Assembly (NCBI GenBank): GCA_026826555.1
Contig: JAKSZT010053883.1
Location: forward strand, 32,407,282 to 32,471,281
From: Tolypeutes matacus
Taxonomy: Eukaryota > Chordata > Mammalia > Cingulata > Chlamyphoridae
Reading direction: 5' to 3'
DNA length: 64,000 bases
Below the pieces are notes generated by a model that saw only the letters and a program-made list of their open reading frames with translations, was not told the DNA's origin and searched no databases. Position 1 is the stretch's first letter; every line of letters begins with the position of its first letter. The position numbers were made by a program, and so were the translations under genes. Shown piece by piece: positions 23,231 through 36,109 of this stretch.

Positions 23231-24052
23231 ATGCCTAAACACCAGCAAAAAATTACGATCCATACTAAGAAAATAGAAGACATGGCCCAAGAAAAGGAAT
23301 ACAGCAAAGTCCCAGAAGAGATGCAGAATTTGAGAGAACTAATCAGCGAGATGAGCACAAATTTCCAAAATCAAATTAATGAGATGAAAGACAATATAGT
23401 TAAAGAGATAAATGACATCAAGAAGACATTGAGCAAACGGAAAGAAGAATTTGAAATCCTGAACAGAAAAGTAATGGAGTTCATGGGAATGAAAGACATA
23501 ATAGGTGAGGTCAAAAACACATTTGAGGCATACAACAGCAGACCCGAAATGATAGAAGAAAGAATAAGTGATAACGAAGACAGAGCAGCTACAATTGAAG
23601 AGAAAAAAGAATGGAAAAAATTGAGCAGGGGCTCAGAGAGTTGAATGATAACACAAAATGCAACAACATACATGTCATGGGAGTTCCAGAAGGGGAAGAA
23701 AAGGGAAGAGGGGCAGAAAGAGTATTTGAGGAAATAATAGCTGAAAATTTCCCAACTCTCATGAAAGAAAAGAACTTACATGTCCAAGAAGCACACCGTC
23801 CCCCAATCAGAATAAATCCAAATAGACCTACGCCAAGACACATACTACTCAGAATGTCAAAGACAAAGAGAAAATTCTCAGAGCAGCAAGAGAGAAGCAA
23901 ACGATCACGTACAAGGGACGTCCAGTAAGACTTAGTACAGATTTCTCTTCAGAAACCATGGAGGCAAGAAGACAGTGGTATGATACAATTAGGAAACTGA
24001 AAAACTGCCAGCCAAGAATTCTTTATCCAGCAAAACTGTCCTTCAAATATTA
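23231..24052 (+). pseudogene. L1 ORF1 (RNA-binding protein), frameshifted
   Basis: Normally a trimeric coiled-coil RNA chaperone. The heptad-rich N-terminal part spans 23231-23600. The RRM-like middle (GVPEGEEKGRGAERVFEEI) is in another frame from 23611. The C-terminal domain (SSETMEARRQWYDTI) is in a third frame from about 23930. Two frame changes, so a pseudogene. Confidence 0.85.
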
Positions 24053-25134
24053 AGGTGAGTATAAAATATTCACAAACAGAAACTAAGAGAGTTTGCAAAA
24101 AAGAGCCCACCTTTGCAGGAAATATTAAAGGAAGCCTTAGAACCTGAAAGAAAAAGACAGGAGAGAGAGGCTTGCAGGAGAGTATAGAAGAAAGAATAGC
24201 AGAAAGGATAACCAAAAGAGTAAAAAGAGAGACAAAAACAAGATGACACTGAAAACCAAAGAATAAAATGGAGGAAGTAAATAGTGCATTTACAGTAATA
24301 TCATTGAATGTGAATGGATTAAACTCCCCAATCAAAAGATACAGGCTGATAGAATGGGTAAAAAAAATATGAGACATCCATATACTGCTTACAAGAAACT
24401 CACCTTAGACCCAGGGATACAAACCAGCTGAAAGTAAAAGGTTGGAAAAAGATACTCCACGCGAATAGTAACCAGAAAAGAGCAGGGGTAGCTATACTAA
24501 AATCAGACAAAACAGACTTTAAATGCAAAAAAGTTATAAGAGATACAGAAGGCTATTATATATTAATAAAAGGGATGATCCACCCAGAAGATATAACAGT
24601 CATAAATATCGACGCACCTAACCAGGGTGCCCCAAAATATATGAGACAAACTCTGGCAAAACTGAAGGGAGAAATAGATATTTCTACAATAATCTTTGGA
24701 GACTTCAACACCCCACTCACATCATTAGATAGAACAACTAGACAGAAGATCAACAAGGAAACAGAGAACTTGAACAATATGAAAAACAAGTTAGACCTAA
24801 CAGACATATACATTACACTGCATCCAAACTCAGCGGGTTATACATTCTTCTCAAGTGCCCATGGATCTTTCCCCAGGATAGACCACCTGTTAAGTCACAA
24901 TTTAGCTCTCAATAAATATAAAAAGATTGAAATTATACAAAGAACCTTCTCAGATCTTAATGGAATGAAACTAGAAATCAATAACAGACAGGAAAAAAAG
25001 TAAATTCACAAATGTGTGGAGACTGAATGACACATTCCTAAATAATTGGTGGGTCAAAGAAGAAATTGCAAGTGAAATCAGTAAATATATTGAGACAAAT
25101 GAAAATGAGAACACAACATATCAAAACTTATGGG

Positions 25135-25240
25135 GGGAAACGGATGTGGCTCAAGAGGTTCGGTGTCCGTCTACCATATGGAGAGACCGGGGTTCGATCC
25201 CCGGTACCTCCCGGTAAAAAAAAAAAAAAAAAAAAAAAAA
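25135..25240 (+). mobile_element. DAS SINE, short form, in L1 ORF2
   Basis: Intact A and B boxes and a long poly(A). TSD aaaacttatggg at 25123-25134 and 25238-25249. Confidence 0.95.
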
Positions 25241-25456
25241 ACTTATGGGATACAGGGAAGGCAGTCTTGAGAGGGAAATTTATAGCCCTAAATGCCTATA
25301 TTAAAAAACAAGAAAGAGCTAAACTCAAAGATTTAACTGAACAACTAGAGAAACTAGAAAGAGAACAGCAAACCAATCCCAGAGCAAGCAGAAGGAAAGA
25401 AATAATAAAGATTAGAGCAGAAGTAAATGAAAATGAGAATAGAAAAACAATAGAGA

Positions 25457-25616
25457 GGGAGGCAGCTGTGGCTCGATCGGTGGGGCTCCCGTTTGCCATG
25501 TGGGGGGCCCCGGGTTCGGTTCCTGGTGGGGGCGGGCCCGCACGCGCGGGCAGCAGGGGGGGGGATAAATGAATAAATAAATAAAATCTTTAAAAAAAAA
25601 AAAAGAAGAAAAAAAA
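25457..25616 (+). mobile_element. DAS SINE with 3' extension, internally shortened
   Basis: A box gtggctcgatcggtgggg, B box gggttcggttcc, GC-rich extension shorter than other copies, (ATAA)n and A-rich tail. TSD agaaaaacaatagaga on both sides. Confidence 0.93.
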
Positions 25617-28464
25617 AGAAAAACAATAGAGAAAATCAACAAAACCAAAAACTGGTTCTTTGAGAAGATCAATAAAATTAACAAACATCTAGCTAGACTA
25701 ACAAAGAAAAAAGGAGAGAAGATGCAAATAAATACTATCAGAAATGAAAGAGGGGAAATTACAAATGACCCCACAGAAATAAAAAGAGGATATTATGAGA
25801 AACTACATGCCAACAAACTAGACAACCTTGATGAAACTGACAAATTTCTAGAAATGCACAACCAACCTACACTGACGCTACAAGAAATACAAGAACTTAA
25901 GAAACCAATCACATTTAAGGAGATTGAATCCGTCATCAAAAAATCTCCCAGCAAAGAAAAGTCCAGGACCAGATGGCTTCCACAGGTGAATTCTACCAAG
26001 CATTTCAAAAAGAATTAACACCAATCCTGTTTAAACTCTTCCAAAAAATTGAAGAGGACGGAAAATTACCCAACACATTTTTTGAAGCCAACATCACCCT
26101 AATACCAAAGCCAGATAAAGATTCCACAAGAAAAGAAAATTACAGACCAATCTCTCTAATGAACATAGATGCGAAAATTCTCAACAAAATACTTGCAAAT
26201 CAAATCCAACAGCATATCAAAAGACTTATACATCACGACCAAGTGGGATTTATTCCTGGTATGCAAGGCTGGTTCAACATAAGAAAATCAATCAACATAA
26301 TATACCACATTAACAAATTGAATGAAAAAAACACATGATCATCTCAATAGATGCAGAAAAGGCATTCAACAAAATCCAGCATCCTTTTTTGATAAAAACA
26401 CTTCAAAACATAGTAATAAAAGGAAAATTCCTCAATATGATAAAAGGCATCTATGAAAAACCCACAGCCAACATCATACTCAATGGGGAAAGGTTGAAAG
26501 CTTCCCCTCTAAGATCAGGAACAAGACAAGGATTCCCACTGTCACCATTGTTATTCAACATTGTACTAGACGTTCTAGCTAGGGCAGTTAGACAAGAAAA
26601 AAAATTAAAGGCATCCGAATAGGAAAAGAGGAAGTAAAACTCTCACTGTTTGCGGATGACATGATCCTGTACTTAGAAAATCCTGAGGTATTCACGACAA
26701 AGCTACTTGAACTAATAAATGAGTTCAGCAAAGTTTCAGGATACAAGATCAACACGCAAAAATCAGTAATGTTTTTGTACACTAGTACTGAACAACCTGA
26801 GGAGGAAATCAGGGGGAAAATTCCATTTTCAATAGCAACAAAAAGACTCAAATGCCTAGGAGTTAATTTAACCAAAGAAGTACAGGACCTATATGCAGAA
26901 AACTACAAAACAATGCTAAAAGAAATTTTAAAAGACCTAAACAAATGGAAAGACATTCCATGTTCATGGATTGGAAGAATAAATATCGTGAAGATGTCAA
27001 TCTTACCCAAACTGATTTATAGATTCAATGCAATACCACTCAAAATCCCAACAGCTTACTTTACAGCATTAGAAAAGGCAATTACCAAATTCATCTGGAA
27101 GGCTAAGTGCACCCAAATAGCCAAAAGCATTCTAAAAAAGAAGAGCGACATGGGAGGAATTTCACTGCCTGACCTTGAAACATGTTACAAAGCTACAGTG
27201 GTCAAAACAGCATGGTACTGGCATAAAGATAGACACATCGATCAGTGGAATAGAATTGAGAACCCAGAAATAAACCCTCACCTATACAGTCAACTGGTTT
27301 TTGACAAACCTACCAAGCCCACGCTAAAAAAACAGTCTCTTCAACAAATGGTGTTGGGAGAACTGGATATCTATAACCAAAAGAATGAAAGAGGACCCCT
27401 ATCTCACCCCCTATACAAGAATCAACTCAAAATGGATCAAAGATCTAAATATAAAAGCCAGGACCATAAAACTACTAGAAGAAAATGTAGGGAAACATCT
27501 TCAAGACCTTGTAGTAGGTGGTGGTTTCTTGGACCTTACAACCAAAGCATGTACAACAAAAGAAAAAATAGATAAATGGGACCTCCTCAAAATTAAACAC
27601 TTTTGCACCTCATAGGACTTTGTCAGAAGGGTGAAAAGGCAGCCAACTCGATGGGAAAAAATATTTGGAAATCACATATCTGATAAGGGTTTAATATTCA
27701 GGATATATAAAGAAATGTTACAAACTCAACAATAAAAAGACAAACGACCCAATTAAAAAATGGGCAAAAGACTTGAATAGACATTTCTCCAAAGAAGAAA
27801 TACAAATGGCAAAAAAACACATAAAGAAATGCTCAATATCACTCATGATTAGGGAAATGCAAAACAAAACTACAATGAGATAGCATTTCACACCTATCAG
27901 AATGGCCACTATTCAAGACAGAGAACTACAAGTGTTAGAGAGGATGTCGAGAGATAGGAACACTTCTTCACTGTTGGTGGGACTGCAGAATGGTACAGCC
28001 ACTATGGAGGACTGTTTGGCAGTTCCTAAAGAAGTTGAATATAGACTTGCCACGTGACCCTGCAATACCACTACTGGGAATATACCCAGAAGAACTGAGA
28101 GCAGTGACACGAACAGACATCTGCACACCTATGTTCATAGCAACATTATTCACCATTGCCAAAAGTTAGAAACAACTCAGGTGTCCATCAACAGAAGAAT
28201 GGATAAACAAACTGTGGTCTATTCACACAATGGAATATTATGCAGCTGTAAGAAGAAATGAAGTCATAAAGCATATGACAACATGGATGAACCTGGAGGA
28301 CATTATGTTGAGTGAAGCAAGCCAGACACAAAAGGACAAATACTGTGTGAATGCGTTACTATGAACCAAATATACTGTGTAACATATTGTTTGATTTTAA
28401 AAAAAATTTATATGTATCCATTACATTTAATTGAGAAATGTATATATTTATTCATCTGTGTTTA

Positions 28465-28567
28465 CTTTTTTTTTTTTTTTTTTTTTTACCGGGAGGTACT
28501 GGGGATCGAACCCCGGTCTCTCCATATGGTAGACGGACGCCGAACCTTTTGAGCCACATCCGTTTCC
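28465..28567 (-). mobile_element. DAS SINE, short form, in L1 3' UTR
   Basis: Poly(T), intact promoter boxes in antisense. TSD ctgtgtttactttt on both sides. Nearly identical to the SINEs at 25135 and 45040. Confidence 0.95.
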
Positions 28568-28654
28568 CTGTGTTTACTTTTTAGTTTTTAATTCTTTACA
28601 TTTTCAATTATTAAATGTACAAAATAAAGTAAAAAAAAAAAAGAGTCTTTGTGG

Positions 28655-30460
28655 CAGTTTATGTTGAAAAGAGCCTCCCACCGCCTTTTCCACTGTACCA
28701 CCCCACTGTTACCATTCTGCTGTCATTGAGTTGTCAGAGTTGCTCTCTGGAACCACCATGTTGCAATGGCTACAAAGGAAGGGCTTGTCATCTACCTTTG
28801 AGAAGAGCCATCCCTTGTGCTTGGCACTGTGAACACCTGAGTTCTACTCCCAACGTCCACACTTAATTTCACTGGACCTCACTTTCCTCAACATGGAGGT
28901 CATTTCTACCCTGAATATCTCATAGGTTTGGTGTAATAATTGAGTGCAATAACAAGAGCTACCATAATAGTGAGCATTTGCTGTGTGCCAGGTTCCATGC
29001 TAAACACTGGATGAGCATTCTCTTCACTAATTTTCACAACCATCTTCTGAGGTAGGATAATAACATCCCCATTTTATGGATAAGGAAACTGAGACTCAAG
29101 TTCTTACAGCTGGTGAGGGGATAAGCTGAGAAAGGAGCACAAGGTTTCTCACTCCAGTGACCCTGCATGTTTCACTGCCTGGCTATGTCTAAGCCCCAAG
29201 TGTTACAAAAGTGTACATCTTCATTTTGGTAATTTTCATCCCATCCTTCCCTCCACCCTTATCTCCCTCTCCTTCCTGCAGCAACCCCAAACCCTGGGAG
29301 TGCCCAAATAGGAGCTATAAAAGAAATGGCAGGTCACCACCCCTGAAGAAGAGGTTGGGGATCCCCACTTCCCCATTGCTGCCACAGGGAGTCCAGAGGG
29401 AGCCACGTGGCCAGAAAAAGGATTTGCCTCTCAGTAATCCTGCAGGACTAAGTCAAGCTCACCTTCCCTTCCTCAGCTCATCCAGGAGAACACAGGCAGG
29501 GTCATCACTCTCAGGACAACTCTTCTTTGGTGGAAGAGACTTTTGATAACTAGTTTGTACTGCTATCCCAGCTGCATGCAAACAAGTAGACTTTAAATGT
29601 CTGAATTGGCTTTTTAAAACAGCTGGCCCCACCCATCTGTCCGTGCCAGGCAGGCCTCTGCCCAGCTGAGTCCACGCTTGATGTGGTCTGGAAGCCCAGG
29701 AGGCAGGCTGTGCTGAGGGTACCCATTTGCTGCCCAGCTGGGCCTGGTGGGGAGGCTTTTGGCGGTGTTGCTAGGCAAACTGGGTATTTGGAGAGGCCAC
29801 GGATTGGACTTCTTGGCTACAGAGATTAACAGACTTCTGCATCACACTGCAAGCCATCATTATGCCCAGTTCCAAAGGTCTGCAGCAATCATTCTGTGGT
29901 TATAGCCCAAACGGATGCCTTTTTAGCTACAGAAATGAAGAATTGGCTTTCCAGTATTATGGGTTTGTGGTGGTGGTTGTTTTCTTTTCCTTACATCTCT
30001 GAGAATTTACTTGGAATAAATAGGCAAAAGATTTCAAAACAAAAATGCCATCACAAACCCCCATCTCCAAAAGTTTGCCTATTATCCTGAGGCAAGCCCC
30101 TCTTGCCCTCAGTTGTGAGGGCAATTGAGGTAGGACACTCTGCTTCCTGAGGTCCCCGCGCAGCCCACCATGGGCTAAAAGCCTCTTCCTTGGAATCCCA
30201 CCACTGTGGCTGTGGTCTGGGGGGCAGGGTTAGGGGGGACCCAGGGTCCTGGTCACATGCAGGGCCTTTCAGGAGGAGGGATGGACAGAGTAATTTCTTT
30301 GTGTCCCCCTTATTCAAAGACAATCATGGTACCTCACCCTTTCCAGTCTGCAGAACCACTGTCAATTTTATTACTTAAGTGGATCCTCCCCTCTATGTGA
30401 AGACATCGCCATTGTCCCCATTTTACAAATGAACATCTAAGTCAAAAAGAGGCACCCAAG
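28655..30460. other. Intron 1, mostly single-copy; MIR at 28955-29125 (minus)
   Basis: The MIR shows 'tgctgtgtgccaggttccatgc' and 'cattttatggataaggaaactgag'. 29540-29830 is moderately GC-rich, non-repetitive and holds an RFX-like site (see findings). A MIR trace is at about 30380-30450. Confidence 0.5.
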
Positions 30461-30557
30461 GGGGTCGGATGTGGCTCAACTGGTTGGGCGTCCGTCTCCC
30501 ATATGGAGGGACCCGGGTTCGATCCCCGGGACCTCCCGGTAAAAAAAAAAAAAAAAA
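30461..30557 (+). mobile_element. DAS SINE, short form, young-looking
   Basis: Undamaged A box (gtggctcaactggttgggcg) and B box (gggttcgatcccc), clean poly(A). TSD aaaagaggcaccca. Confidence 0.95.
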
Positions 30558-31639
30558 AGAGGCACCCAGCCAAGCCAGGGCACAAACCCACTTACCAGAG
30601 GCCAGACCCTAGGCCTCTCCCCTATGTCACACTGCCTCCCTGCAGAGCTATTTCAAGGATGTATTACCTATATTTACATACCCTATTACAAGAGCAATAA
30701 CAATGGCCAAATACACCCTGGTGTGTAAGACACAGGCAGTTCATCCTGGGCCTCGTACCACCCTCAACACGTTGTCCTTGTTGATTGTGGCTGGGCTTCC
30801 AAAGCTGCCTGGAAGAATTCCCAGACAGGACACGCTTCAACCGAGTTAACAGACCTAACACACTAAAGCACAGGGCTGGAGGAAAGCCCTGACTCTGAGC
30901 CCTTTCCTCTTTAATTCAAGGAGTTGGCTCTATCTGATAGCATTACAATACTGACTCCATCCCTAAAGGAAGGAGGCAGAACCATTGCTTTCACTACATA
31001 TTTGTAGGTGTTTTTTCAAAAGGGTTTTTACCTTCTCATTTGCAATAATTCTTAAGGAGATGTCCATGGATGGAGTGGCCAACTGCCCTGGTGTACACAG
31101 GACTGAGAGGTTTCTCAGGACCTGGGACTTTCAGTGCTAAAACCATGACTGTCCTGGGCAAATCGATCTTGGACCACCGCATCAGACCCTTCTGGGGATA
31201 TTAGGTGATGGATGTCCGGTTCTGATCCTGGGGCGGTGGTCCTTAATGCAACCCACACAACAGAATCACCGAGATTTGTCAATGTAGTGATGTCTGGGCC
31301 TCACCCCAGGCCCATGGAATCAGTCTCTGGGGCTATGCCAAGACTGGGAACGCTGGCCTAGAGATGTGGATTCAGAAGGTCAGGGTTAAGGTTTTGACAA
31401 TGAACAAGCACTCCCTGAATTCCTCGTATGTGTTAGGCTCCAGAAACACAAGGACAATTAAAGAAAAAAACAAAACACTTTCTGTTCTCCTAGGTCATCC
31501 TTCTTCAGGAGGAGAAAGACCTACATACTGTTTCAAAACAGTGCACTGTGACTAAGAGAATAAAAAGTGAGTCAATACCACCAAGGTGGCTATCATTATT
31601 CAGTTTCCAGAAGCCTCGTGCAGTGGACCAAAGGCAGTA
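30558..31639. other. Intron 1, no feature recognised
   Basis: Single-copy looking with scattered old-repeat traces that I cannot name. Confidence 0.4.
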
Positions 31640-32325
31640 TATATGGTTTTCTAAGAAGTGGTGTCTGTTCTACCTCCCCTTGAATCTGGGCCAGCCCTGT
31701 GACTAGCTTTGACCAATAGCATGTGGCAGAAGTAACATCAGGTATTTTCCAAGGCCAAGCCTTCAAAGATCTGCAACCTCCATTTTTACTCCTCTTGGAA
31801 GTCTGCCATCATATAAGAAGTTGACTACCCCAAGGTCACCAAGCTATGAGGAAGCCCAAGCTACCTGCATGGAGAGAGGCCATATAGGAGAGCACCGTGG
31901 TTCCAGACTTACAAGTGAAGTCTTCTTGGACCTTCCAGCCCAGCCCATCACCATTTAAATACAGCCAAGTGAGTGACCTCAGCTGGCACCCCGTGGAGCA
32001 GAAGAATGGCCAGCAGAACCCTGTCCCAATTTCTGACCCACAGATTCTTTTTTTTTTTTTTTTATTTTTTAAAGATTTTATTTATTTATTCATTTATCGC
32101 CCCCTTGCTGCTTGTGCTAGCTGGGTCAGCTAACCACGCCGTGCGGGCGGGCTTGCCTTCACCAGGAGGCCCCGGGAACCGAACCCGGGGCCTCCCATAT
32201 GGTAAAAGGGAGCCCCACTGATTGAGCCACAGCCGCTTCCCCACAGATTCTTGATAAAAAAAAAAAAACGTTTTTTGTCTTAAGTCACTAATTTGGGGAT
32301 GATTTGTTATACAGTGATATATGCC
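31640..32325 (+). repeat. MLT1-like LTR, split by a SINE
   Basis: 'gcatggagagaggccatatagg', 'gaagtcttcttggaccttccagcccagccc', 'ctgacccacagattctt', then after the SINE 'ttgtcttaagtcactaatttgggg' follow the order of MaLR/MLT1 LTRs. Confidence 0.6.
32050..32241 (-). mobile_element. DAS SINE (tRNA head plus 3' extension)
   Basis: Poly(T)/(TTTA)n, extension, B box, A box in antisense. TSD cacagattctt on both sides. Confidence 0.95.
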
Positions 32326-32639
32326 AACACACCTGATCAGAACTAGAAAACAGACTGACATCCCATTTGATTTTACTTTCCCATTAATACAGCAATCAAG
32401 AAGTACATCTTCTTGATATCCTCCAAATACAAAATAAGGAGCTGGATCAAAGGCTTGCTGCCAGAGTGTAAGCATCATGCATTGTTCGTCTTCATATGCC
32501 CCATAGAGTAAACTGCAGATGCCTCACCTCAAATAGCATCCCAACTAGTCTGCATCTCTATTTCCACTCCTCCCCTCTTCAAAACAAACAAAACAAAAGG
32601 AAACAAAAAACATAAATCATAGTCTATGACTCTTTGTTT

Positions 32640-33178
32640 ACTATCTTTCAGTGGCTTCCCTTTATTTCAGGATAAACACATGATCCTTAATATGTAAATC
32701 CTGCTTTCCTCTTGGAATTCAGCTTCTCCTGCCCTTCCCCAACACATCTGAGCTGAAGCCACAACGCCTTCTTTCTTTCTTTCTCTGCCTGGAACACACC
32801 AAGCTCTCTCCTGCCTCAGGGCCTTTGCACTTGCTGTTCCTTCTACCATTTCTAGCCATTTCTTTCCCACGTCCCAGCACATACATACAAGGCTGTCTCC
32901 TTCCTATTAAATAGCACCTCCTTGTCCTACCTGAAGTGGCCACCCACCTCTACCTCCACCTCTGTAAATTCTATCACGTTGTCCTATTTATTTGCTTTCA
33001 ACACTTATCACTATCTAGAAATATCTGGGTTTATTTATTGTCTGACTCTTTGCACTAGAATACAAGCAGCAGAAAAGTGGGAAATACTTAGCTGATATCT
33101 TCTCTGTACCCCCAACACCTAGAATAGTGCCTAGCCCAGAACAGGTGCACAGGATTTGCTGAATAAACCATCAGTTGA
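32640..33178 (+). repeat. L2 element, 3' portion
   Basis: 'caagctctctcctgcctcagggcctttgcacttgctgttcc' and 'cacttatcactatctagaaat' through 'gctgaataaacca' follow the L2 consensus order. Confidence 0.85.
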
Positions 33179-33820
33179 AGAAAGGGAGGAGGGAGGAAGT
33201 TTGGGGTAATGGAGAGATCATTGAAATGACAGCAGTCAAAAAACCATGATTCTAGTTCTAGTTTCATTCCTGATTACCTTGGTGGCTTGTAGACAAGTCA
33301 TTTCACCTCACCTGATCAGGTGTTAGAGAACAGGGGTTCTCTTACCTGGTCCCCACTGTGATGCTCACGGCCGGTGATATTTGTGTGCATCAGATACCAG
33401 AGGGCTTCAATCGTTCTTTGCTCATGAATCCCCAAAATAATTTTTTAAAAGCTATGTCCCCTCTTGCATGTTTTTAAGCTAATAAATAAAATTTTTCACA
33501 AGTTAAACCACTTCCAAGACCAAACTTTCTGGCATAATCTTTATTACAGACATGCTTTAAATGTATTTTCATCAAAACATTGGAGCTACAGATTTAGCTT
33601 GTTCAGTCAATGTAAAATGTCTGCCAAAGCTCACTGTCAAACCAATCAGCCAAATCAAACTGATTTTCTGCCGATATGTAAATCCACCTTCGTTTCTTAA
33701 AAATTTCTATAAATGTGTTCATTTTCATCCCCATAACAACCGTCTAATTGTTTAGTCTAGTGACTAAATTCTAATTTTATGACACACAGGTAAATAGCTA
33801 AGCCATTTATGCTTAATGTA
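33179..33820. other. Intron 1, mostly unassigned
   Basis: A weak MIR trace at 33240-33330; otherwise nothing recognised. Confidence 0.4.
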
Positions 33821-33824
33821 GAGT

Positions 33825-34070
33825 GGCTTAATGGTTAAGAACACATATTCTAGAAGAAAGCTGCCTGGGTTCAAATCCTGATTTTATCCCTTAATGGCTG
33901 TGACCTAGGGCAATTTATTTAATCTCTCAATTCCTTGGGAACCTCAACTATAAAAGGAGGATATTAAGTCTCTACTTTATAGATTTGATAAATATTAAAT
34001 GAGTTTATTATTCATAAAGCCCTTAGAATAGTGCCTGGCACATAATTAGCATTAAACATTGTTTTAAAAT
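33825..34070 (+). repeat. MIR, nearly full length
   Basis: 'ggcttaatggttaagaacac', 'tgcctgggttcaaatcctg', 'aatagtgcctggcacataattagc' in order. Confidence 0.85.
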
Positions 34071-34469
34071 AAAATAAATACCATGAGTCTATAGTAAGAC
34101 ACCACCCGCTTCAGTTATTCTTACCTAAACTCTTTTTCCTTTCTCTGTGTCAGGAACAGAGCTGTTTTTTTTATATCTCCAGGCAATACACCATAGAAAG
34201 GACCAGGGTGGATGAGAGGTGTGACTTTCTTCTGTAAAGGCCCAAAAGGGCAGCAATGAAAGCAAGAGTTGAAGAGAATTTAAAGAATCCAGACCTGCAG
34301 ACTGCTTTTAGGAAAGTACCTATGGAAGTTGAGGATCTAGAAACGGATTACCTTACAGCTATCCCTCCTAAGTACCCCCATTTCAGGATCTCTGCCTATT
34401 CGACACACTCCCCGGGGGCGGTTCAAAGCTAGGTCTAATTCCTGGAGCCCCATCCACAACTCCACCCCT

Positions 34470-35096
34470 TTCTCTCCAACTTAAGAAAGCACAAGAGATA
34501 GCATGTTAGCAAACAGGATAAACTTGAAATTGCTCCAAACCATTCAAATGTAGGTCATTTGCAAATTTCAGTGCTTTTGTTTGGAGGAGCAGATTAGCTG
34601 TGACTCTGCACAGTGAGGGTAACACAGAGTGGATCAGTGGATCAGAAAGTGGCACAACTGAGGAGGCTGCGGGGACCCAGGCCCCCCTAAGTCCATAGCA
34701 TGTAGCGCCTGCATGACCCAGACATAAGTTAGAGGGTAACAACCCTCCTCAAGGGGAGAGAATGCATAGGTGGTATCATAAACCATAATCATCCCAAAGC
34801 AGCAACCGTCCTTGGTAGTGAAAACGTCACCACACCCCATGTGTTCGCTTCACCTGACCCAAGCAGGAACTCTGGTCTCATACCCTGTGGAACGTCCTTG
34901 TTCTGAAACCCCTTACACATCACCCCTCATTTTCTCATCTCTTTGCAGAGCGCTGATTTCATTCATTCTTCCACGCCATCACAGAGTCTCTCCTGTTTGT
35001 AAGTCCCAATAAAGCTTAGCCTGACTAAATGCCAGGTATTTTCTTTGGTCTCGTGGCCTCACCAACCCGTGCCCTTCGGGAGTTGGGTTGAAACAA
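34470..35096 (+). mobile_element. Solo LTR candidate (family not named)
   Basis: Promoter-like body, 'cccaataaagcttagcctg' poly(A) signal near 35007, then a U5-like end '…ggttgaaaca'. The 5' boundary is uncertain. No internal retroviral sequence beside it. Confidence 0.5.
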
Positions 35097-35289
35097 AGGT
35101 CCTTCATGAACCATTATGAATTAAAAAAAAAAAAAAAAGTCCTAATCCATGTCCTAAAAAGGAAGGCTAATTTCCTCAGATAGGTGGCGAGCTCCCTCAG
35201 GCCTGGAGACATTGGTATCATCTCCTAGGCTGCCAGCCAGTAGCCACATTTCTGAAGTGCAAATCAGGGGATGTGTCTCCTTTCAACAG

Positions 35290-35800
35290 GTACCAACTGC
35301 CCTTGAAATAAAGTCTAGGTTCTTAAGCAAGGCACCCAGGGACTCCATGATCTGAACCCTGCCTGTTTATCCATCCTCATGTCCTGCCATTTCCTCCATA
35401 TACTCTCTACACCCCAGCCATACTGAGCCCCTAGCATTTCCAGCTCCCATCCTCCACTAAGTCTATAACTGCTATAAGATCTTTCCTCCTCAATTTGTTC
35501 TGCTGGTGAAGCCTTAACACCCCTTTAAGACTCTCCTTTACACCTCTGCTGCAAAGCCTTATTGAGTACCTGCCATGTGCCTGGCATTATGCTGGGCATG
35601 GAGGACATGCCTCTCTGAATTTCCACTGCAACCCCTGCTCTTGTGTAGGGTACCAATGACCTTAGTATGGTAACTGTCTCCTCCACAAGTCTATGAGCAT
35701 CCTGAGCATAGGATTTCTTTTATTCATCTTTGAATCCCTATTATCCAGCCATGGAATGCATCAATAAATATTTGTCAGATGCATTTACTCACTAAGAGTC
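35290..35800 (+). repeat. L2 relics
   Basis: 'cagggactccatgatctgaaccctgcc', 'ccccagccatactgagcc' and 'gcatcaataaatatttgtc' match L2 3' segments. Confidence 0.65.
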
Positions 35801-36109
35801 ATCAAACATCTCTGTACCAGGGAGCCTACAAGGTGCTCGTTATACCTTGGTGAAACAATAAACACGATCCCTCCTCTCCTGGAACCCTGCAGTCTCATGG
35901 AATGACAGAGCACTTGACTGAATGAATGATGTATGAATAAGGGAATTAATTAATAAATCAGGGAAGGAATGTGCTTCTCCCCACCCTGGATGAAGCAGTC
36001 TAGAGCAGGAGATGGACAGGAAGTAAGAAGCCCATGTCTAGGTAGATGAGAGAAAGATGTCCTTTTTGGCCTTTCTGATATTGCAAAATTTGAAAGACAG
36101 CAAGGAGTC

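Larger units (their letters stand above)
24300..27615 (+). pseudogene. L1 ORF2 (endonuclease/reverse transcriptase), broken
   Basis: Domain order is normal: endonuclease (about 24300-25000), then RT with NYRPISLMN (about 26140), [14 protein letters not shown] (about 26340) and FADDMILYL (26649), then the C-terminal part ([12 protein letters not shown] near 27215). At least three frameshifts plus two SINE insertions (25135 and 25457) break it. It normally nicks DNA and primes reverse transcription; this copy cannot. Confidence 0.9.
22120..28640 (+). mobile_element. Nearly full-length L1 'D', inactive
   Basis: A complete insertion bounded by the perfect 14-mer aagagtctttgtgg (22106-22119 and 28641-28654). 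The 5' UTR (22120-23230) is followed by ORF1, from ATG 23231: an N-terminal coiled coil, then an RRM-like part with NIHVMGVPEGEEK. ORF1 is frameshifted near 23.63 kb and again near 23.93 kb. ORF2 shows the endonuclease GDFN motif (24698-24709) and reverse-transcriptase FADD motif (26649-26660). It is broken by frameshifts near 25.95, 26.34 and 26.62 kb and ends about 27615. The 3' region ends in AATAAAGT plus poly(A). Three SINEs sit inside (25135, 25457, 28465). It cannot encode working proteins. Confidence 0.92.

Noticed and set aside
30461..30557. SINE with intact A and B boxes considered as a tRNA gene
   Set aside because: No complete cloverleaf end, an A tail and TSD, and many sister copies: a SINE, not a tRNA gene.
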